Assembly (NCBI RefSeq): GCF_964340395.1
Contig: NC_135552.1
Span: forward strand, 3,651,701 to 3,715,700
DNA length: 64,000 nt
Direction: 5' to 3'
Source of the DNA: Glandiceps talaboti
Taxonomy: Eukaryota > Hemichordata > Enteropneusta > Spengelidae
Part shown: positions 60,596-64,000 of the stretch, one piece after another
How positions within the stretch are numbered: the first letter of the stretch is position 1
How the letters are laid out: each line of letters opens with the position of its first letter
Translations under genes and position numbers: made by a program
Notes under the pieces: generated by a model
Databases searched by the model: none
What the model saw: only the letters and a program-made list of their open reading frames with translations
Told to the model about the DNA's origin: nothing

Positions 60596-60623
60596 CATAG
60601 ACCCTACAGGTGTAGGGTCTATG
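60596..60623. other. Perfect 13-bp inverted repeat with 2-base loop
   Basis: CATAGACCCTACA, GG, TGTAGGGTCTATG. Short GTCTAAGC direct repeats stand just outside on both sides (60589 and 60624). No T-run follows, and this is a eukaryotic context, so it is not a terminator. Confidence 0.8.
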
Positions 60624-60726
60624 GTCTAAGCAATGATACGCACCCCTATGTTAAACTAGCCCACTGATCGAAATTCTTGCATGTGACTTTGTGACCATGC
60701 ATCCCGGGTGAGTTGCTAAGTGAGTC

Positions 60727-60800
60727 GTGAACCTAAAGGTACGTCCCATGGCCAAGGTGTGAACCTAAATGTACGTCCCAAGGGCCAAGGCGTAGTCTAT
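60727..60800. repeat. Tandem duplication, about 38-bp unit
   Basis: GTGAACCTAAAGGTACGTCCCATGGCCAAGG then GTGAACCTAAATGTACGTCCCAAGGGCCAAGG. Confidence 0.85.
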
Positions 60801-61026
60801 TGAATTTAAAATGACTGTCAGCAGAAATAATTTATCTTATTTTAGATTTTAGACAGAATCGTTAGAGTGACGTTCATGTGACATTGTAATCAAATCAAAT
60901 ATAAGTTGGGTATGCAGGAGGAACTTATCGACAGCTGACACGACGGGACATTAATTTTGGTATAGTCTAAACGAGCTACGAAAAAAGTAGCAAATGAACA
61001 GTGAGGGCGTCCTTTAAATAAGGACC

Positions 61027-61110
<84 letters not shown>
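61027..61110. repeat. ATG trinucleotide microsatellite, 28 units
   Basis: Uninterrupted (ATG)28. The poly-Met and poly-Ser ORFs are artefacts. Perfect purity suggests high instability. Confidence 0.98.
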
Positions 61111-61112
<2 letters not shown>

Positions 61113-62002
61113 CACATCGGTACAATCAGTACTCATCAACACGCCGCGTACACGTTTTGGTGTGATAACACTGTATGCGAACTACACTATCTATAATATA
61201 TTTACAAACTATTCACTTCAACATTTATCAGATTATTTCCCACTCATATAACCATCAAATAACCATTATATGATTGATAAATGATGCTACAGTCAAGGCA
61301 AAGCTGAGACTAGAATCTACTATTGAATGAATAGGACATGGTCTAGAAACGTCTAGAAAGTGTGTGTATTTACTGAAACGTCTGAAACGTACATATTTGT
61401 TTCGTCTTATCTCATATGCAAATGTTGAAGTATATGTGTATGAAGTGATTTCACTATTCACTGTATACATAGTGTAGCTGATACAATCGATATACTACCG
61501 TGTCTTGGATATTTTCAGCAAACTATTTCAGCGTATAATCCATGTATAATTAAGCCTCCTAATTTCCTGAAATAATTCGGCAATAACAAATGTTTTGAAT
61601 TCTGACATATCTTACTTATTTATGAGGTAAATAAAATAATGGACTAGATTTCAAAATGAATGGGGTGTGTATGTTGATAGTTCGAATAAAATGACCCGTG
61701 AGTACAATTAGATTCCTAATTTGTTTCACGGATTAAATATAAAGCATGTGGCCAAATACAAATATCTAGGAGTCCACAACTGTAAATAAAAACACACAGG
61801 TGAACACAGATTCCAATCTTTAAAAAGTATGTATTGCAACGTGGAAAAACTATTATAATTATAATTTATGATTTGATCGAATGGTAAAGTTTTGGAGACT
61901 GACGTTATACCAAAGCTTTCACTTTATTACATCAGTCTTCTTCATTTTTATCAGCTCCTGCCTTAGATCGTTTTATTAGCACAACCAGTGAACGGAGGTG
62001 AA

Positions 62003-62003
<1 letters not shown>
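61111..62003. other. Sequence without a recognised gene
   Basis: AT-rich unique DNA, no coding or repeat evidence beyond weak short ORFs. Confidence 0.5.

Positions 62004-62078
<75 letters not shown>
62004..62078. repeat. GT microsatellite, about 37 units
   Basis: Pure (GT)n. Confidence 0.98.
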
Positions 62079-62080
<2 letters not shown>

Positions 62081-62260
62081 ATGATCGCCTTTCAATGTGC
62101 GTTTTGGGTCATGATATGTTTACCAAAACCTAATCAGTTCTTGCAGAAATAACTAACAGATAACTAGTTGTCTGTGGTTCTTGCCATTACCCTGCAGAAC
62201 ACGTCAACAAAATTTTGTTTGAATTGAGCCAGTCTTTTTTTTTAGAAAATGGTGATACAG

Positions 62261-62262
<2 letters not shown>

Positions 62263-62299
<37 letters not shown>

Positions 62300-62382
62300 T
62301 ACATACATAAATACATACATACATACATACATACATACATACATACATACATACATACATACATACATACATACATACATAC
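62263..62382. repeat. CA then CATA microsatellite
   Basis: (CA)n to 62295 then (CATA)n to 62382. Tyr/Val/Cys-rich ORF on the minus strand is an artefact. Confidence 0.97.
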
Positions 62383-62459
62383 AGACTTTTCATCCCTAAC
62401 ATATAACCTTCCTTACGGAAGGTAACAAGTGCTTCTGAGGCTATACATATCAAATTAAG

Positions 62460-62655
62460 AGGAAGAACACTGAATAGGAATGATGGATCCACTCTACCAG
62501 ATCTGTACCTACCGTTGCTACGGGAGGAGACCAAGGGAAACCGGTTCTAACTATGACACCACCTTAGGCTTGAGGTCATGACCATTTTTTTGCAGGTCAT
62601 TGCCTCATTCCCAGATGAAGATGGCTGTTAGTCGTCGAAATGTTGGTAAACTCTG
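62460..62655 (+). mobile_element. Possible 3' end of a Penelope-like or related retroelement
   Basis: CCGTTGCTACGGGAGG, GGGAAACCGG, GATGAAGATGGCTGTTAGTC and GTCGAAATGTTGGTAAA. The motif GATGAAG, short stem, GTCGAAAYGTYGG is common at the ends of Penelope-like and some LTR elements, where it relates to hammerhead-type ribozymes. Here a 6-bp stem with two G-U pairs (62620-62625 with 62631-62636) precedes GAAA. No coding part is readable. Confidence 0.35.
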
Positions 62656-62809
62656 ATATTTTTTTTTGCACTGTTGCATGTTGATTGATGAAATTAAGTT
62701 TTGCTGACTTTAATACATCACGGAGTTTGGTATTTTTTTATTTGGTTGACTTCAAAATTTACCAATACATAACAGTTTTAAGAAATAATCACTGTATCTG
62801 TGGTTCAAC

Positions 62810-62970
62810 AAGAGTACAATAATGTAACCATTGACAACGTTGATAACAGAAGTACAATGTAACCATTGACAACGTTGATAACAGAAGTACAATGTAACCA
62901 TTGACAACGTTGATAACAGAAGTACACTGTAACCACTGACAACGTTCAACAACAGTACAACAATGTAACT
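62810..62970. repeat. Minisatellite, 35-bp unit, about 4.5 copies
   Basis: Unit ACAATGTAACCATTGACAAC plus GTTGATAACAGAAGT. Outer copies diverge (AACGTTCAACAACAGTAC). Confidence 0.93.
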
Positions 62971-63030
62971 ATTGACCTAGTACAATAAAGAAATATACAA
63001 TTGAACAGAACAATTCAGATTATTATTGAT

Positions 63031-63036
63031 TTTATT
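63031..63036 (-). promoter_or_regulatory. Candidate polyadenylation signal AATAAA
   Basis: AATAAA on the minus strand about 120 bases after the stop at 63154 of the YHYH-like exon, in the context GCAATAAAATCAATAATAATC. Spacing suits a short 3' UTR. Confidence 0.45.
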
Positions 63037-63153
63037 GCATATGACATGATCCAGAACGGCCTTGTGACGTCATTAAGAAGTCATTTGTATTGACAGAATA
63101 ATATAATCACGGTACGGAATTATAGAGAGTTGTAGAAACACAGGGTTATGGAT

Positions 63154-63387
63154 CTATTTAGACGATCTTGTAGGCCTTTTAATAGTCAGCTTTCCTTTGT
63201 AACAGCCCATGATGTAGGGATAGTCCACTGTCATGTAATAACGATATTTTCCATTCACTGCCATACCATTACACTCGTCTAAGTCCGCAGACACAACCTC
63301 CTTGCCATCGGGTCCGATAGGTCCGGAGATTGGAAATCATCAAACTTGTGCTACACCAACGACGGAGGATGGTACGCCCTCAACGAC
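63154..63387 (-). pseudogene. YHYH-domain-like protein, C-terminal exon, with stop and frameshift
   Basis: The minus strand reads FPISGPIGPDGKEVVSADLD, ECNGMAVNGKYRYYMTVDYP and YIMGCYKGKLTIKRPTRSSK, stop at 63154. FPIYGPxGxDG, DLDECNG and YxYxxTxxYPYxxGCYKG are the signature blocks of the YHYH family, found in bacteria and many marine invertebrates. Function is poorly known. The eponymous YHYH stretch would lie in an earlier exon. Upstream of FPIS the frame meets TGA TGA. Shifting by one base gives AYHPPSLV, TAG, HKFD, again family-like. So the exon has a one-base deletion near 63338 and a nonsense codon at 63351-63353. An acceptor (TTTTTCACTTCAG) precedes 63387. Two lesions favour a pseudogene over a live gene. 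Sequencing error cannot be excluded. Confidence 0.6.
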
Positions 63388-63586
63388 CTGAAGTGAAAAA
63401 TAATCAGTCGGAAACGTGTGAACACCAAAATGATGATTGTGTATGATGTTTAACGTTTCAAGTCGTCTTTAAAGGGGGAAAGAAAACATCTACAAGCCAT
63501 TAATACGAGAGAAGAAAGGGGTATCACTGAAAGACGCTTAAATAATTCTATGTAAGACTCACAAAGTACTGTGTTTCATGCCATAC

Positions 63587-63710
63587 CTTTCAAACATATT
63601 GTTTAGCGTATATTTCACGTACTGCGGATCATTTAGAAGTGGCCCAGTCAGGGAGCAGATGGACGCTCCTTGCCTTAGACCGTCTCTTCCAAAGAAATGA
63701 ATCCGAACTT
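63587..63710 (-). CDS. Possible exon upstream of the YHYH-like exon (unrecognised)
   Basis: Open minus-strand frame NKVRIHFFGRDGLRQGASIC, SLTGPLLNDPQYVKYTLNNM, FER, ending at a donor AAAG/GTATGG at 63587. A TAA lies just upstream (about 63718), and a weak acceptor AACAAAG/TT could start it. I do not recognise the sequence. Its position and donor suit an internal exon of the same minus-strand locus, but this may be chance. Confidence 0.25.
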
Positions 63711-64000
63711 TGTTATTCCATTAAATTCTTATAAACATAAAATATACAATATTCAAATGATAAAATAATCAGCACCATAAATGAATAAAACGGGAGTGTT
63801 GCCGTCGCCTTATAATTAATTCAAAGCAAATGATATGAAAACTAGCTAAACTATGTAATCACGTCATTGTTCTTCCAACTGTCTGCAATCAGCCATTAGT
63901 TGACACTGTTGATCTTATATTAACTTAATGTTGTTATCTTAGAAGAATACTATTCGCGATGTGCAAACATTTGTTCTAAGTATTAGTTTATGACAGCTGA
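63711..64000. other. Right edge, nothing recognised
   Basis: AT-rich unique DNA. No coding signal seen in 290 bases. Confidence 0.5.

Noticed and set aside
63325-63393. Plus-strand reading GDWKSSNLCYTNDGGWYALN followed by DLK and a stop
   Set aside because: It looks protein-like, but it lies opposite the YHYH-like minus-strand exon, whose family signature explains the bases. No supporting upstream frame or splice site was found on the plus strand.

Overview
This window is non-coding-rich, AT-rich animal DNA, not microbial. The evidence is GT-AG introns of 0.6 to 20 kb, a vertebrate-like exon layout, a tRNA-derived SINE, LINE and possible Penelope-like relics, many MITE-like inverted-repeat elements and very many micro- and minisatellites. 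The short palindrome ACATGT, often as TACATGTACATGTA, is scattered everywhere. An invertebrate, probably marine, fits (cephalochordate, hemichordate, echinoderm or lophotrochozoan), but the sequence alone does not fix the taxon.

One real gene dominates. It is a polypeptide N-acetylgalactosaminyltransferase of the GALNT1/GALNT13 type on the minus strand. A probable 5' UTR exon lies in a CpG-rich block near 59.35-59.58 kb. The first coding exon (38275-38662) carries the cytosolic tail, signal anchor and stem. The next exons are 21952-22123, 9486-9652 and 8630-8837, the last ending just after the metal-binding D-S-H motif. All phases and splice sites agree. The remaining catalytic and lectin exons are not in the window and must lie beyond position 1, so nearly everything from 1 to 59 kb is intron of this gene. 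Just inside the donor of exon 9486-9652 lies a decayed tandem copy of half of that exon.

At the right edge, also on the minus strand, is the C-terminal end of a YHYH-domain-like gene (63154-63387) with a stop and a frameshift, probably a pseudogene. A frameshifted RT linker of a non-LTR retrotransposon (1958-2230) and a frameshifted BED/TTF-type zinc-finger relic (44419-44630) are the only other protein-like remains with some support.

The introns are built from tandem arrays (units of 26-165 bp, many almost homogeneous), microsatellites (CA, CT, ATG, TATGG, CCAA, CATA) and MITE-like elements. The elements include two TTAA-flanked palindromes, a TA-flanked 867-bp element, a nested pair at 40.85-41.82 kb, a 142-bp snap-back hairpin at 16.04 kb, and a family whose right-hand copy has amplified a 26-bp internal unit. 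I found no CRISPR array, no complete transposase, no convincing tRNA or rRNA gene, and no coherent novel multi-gene system.
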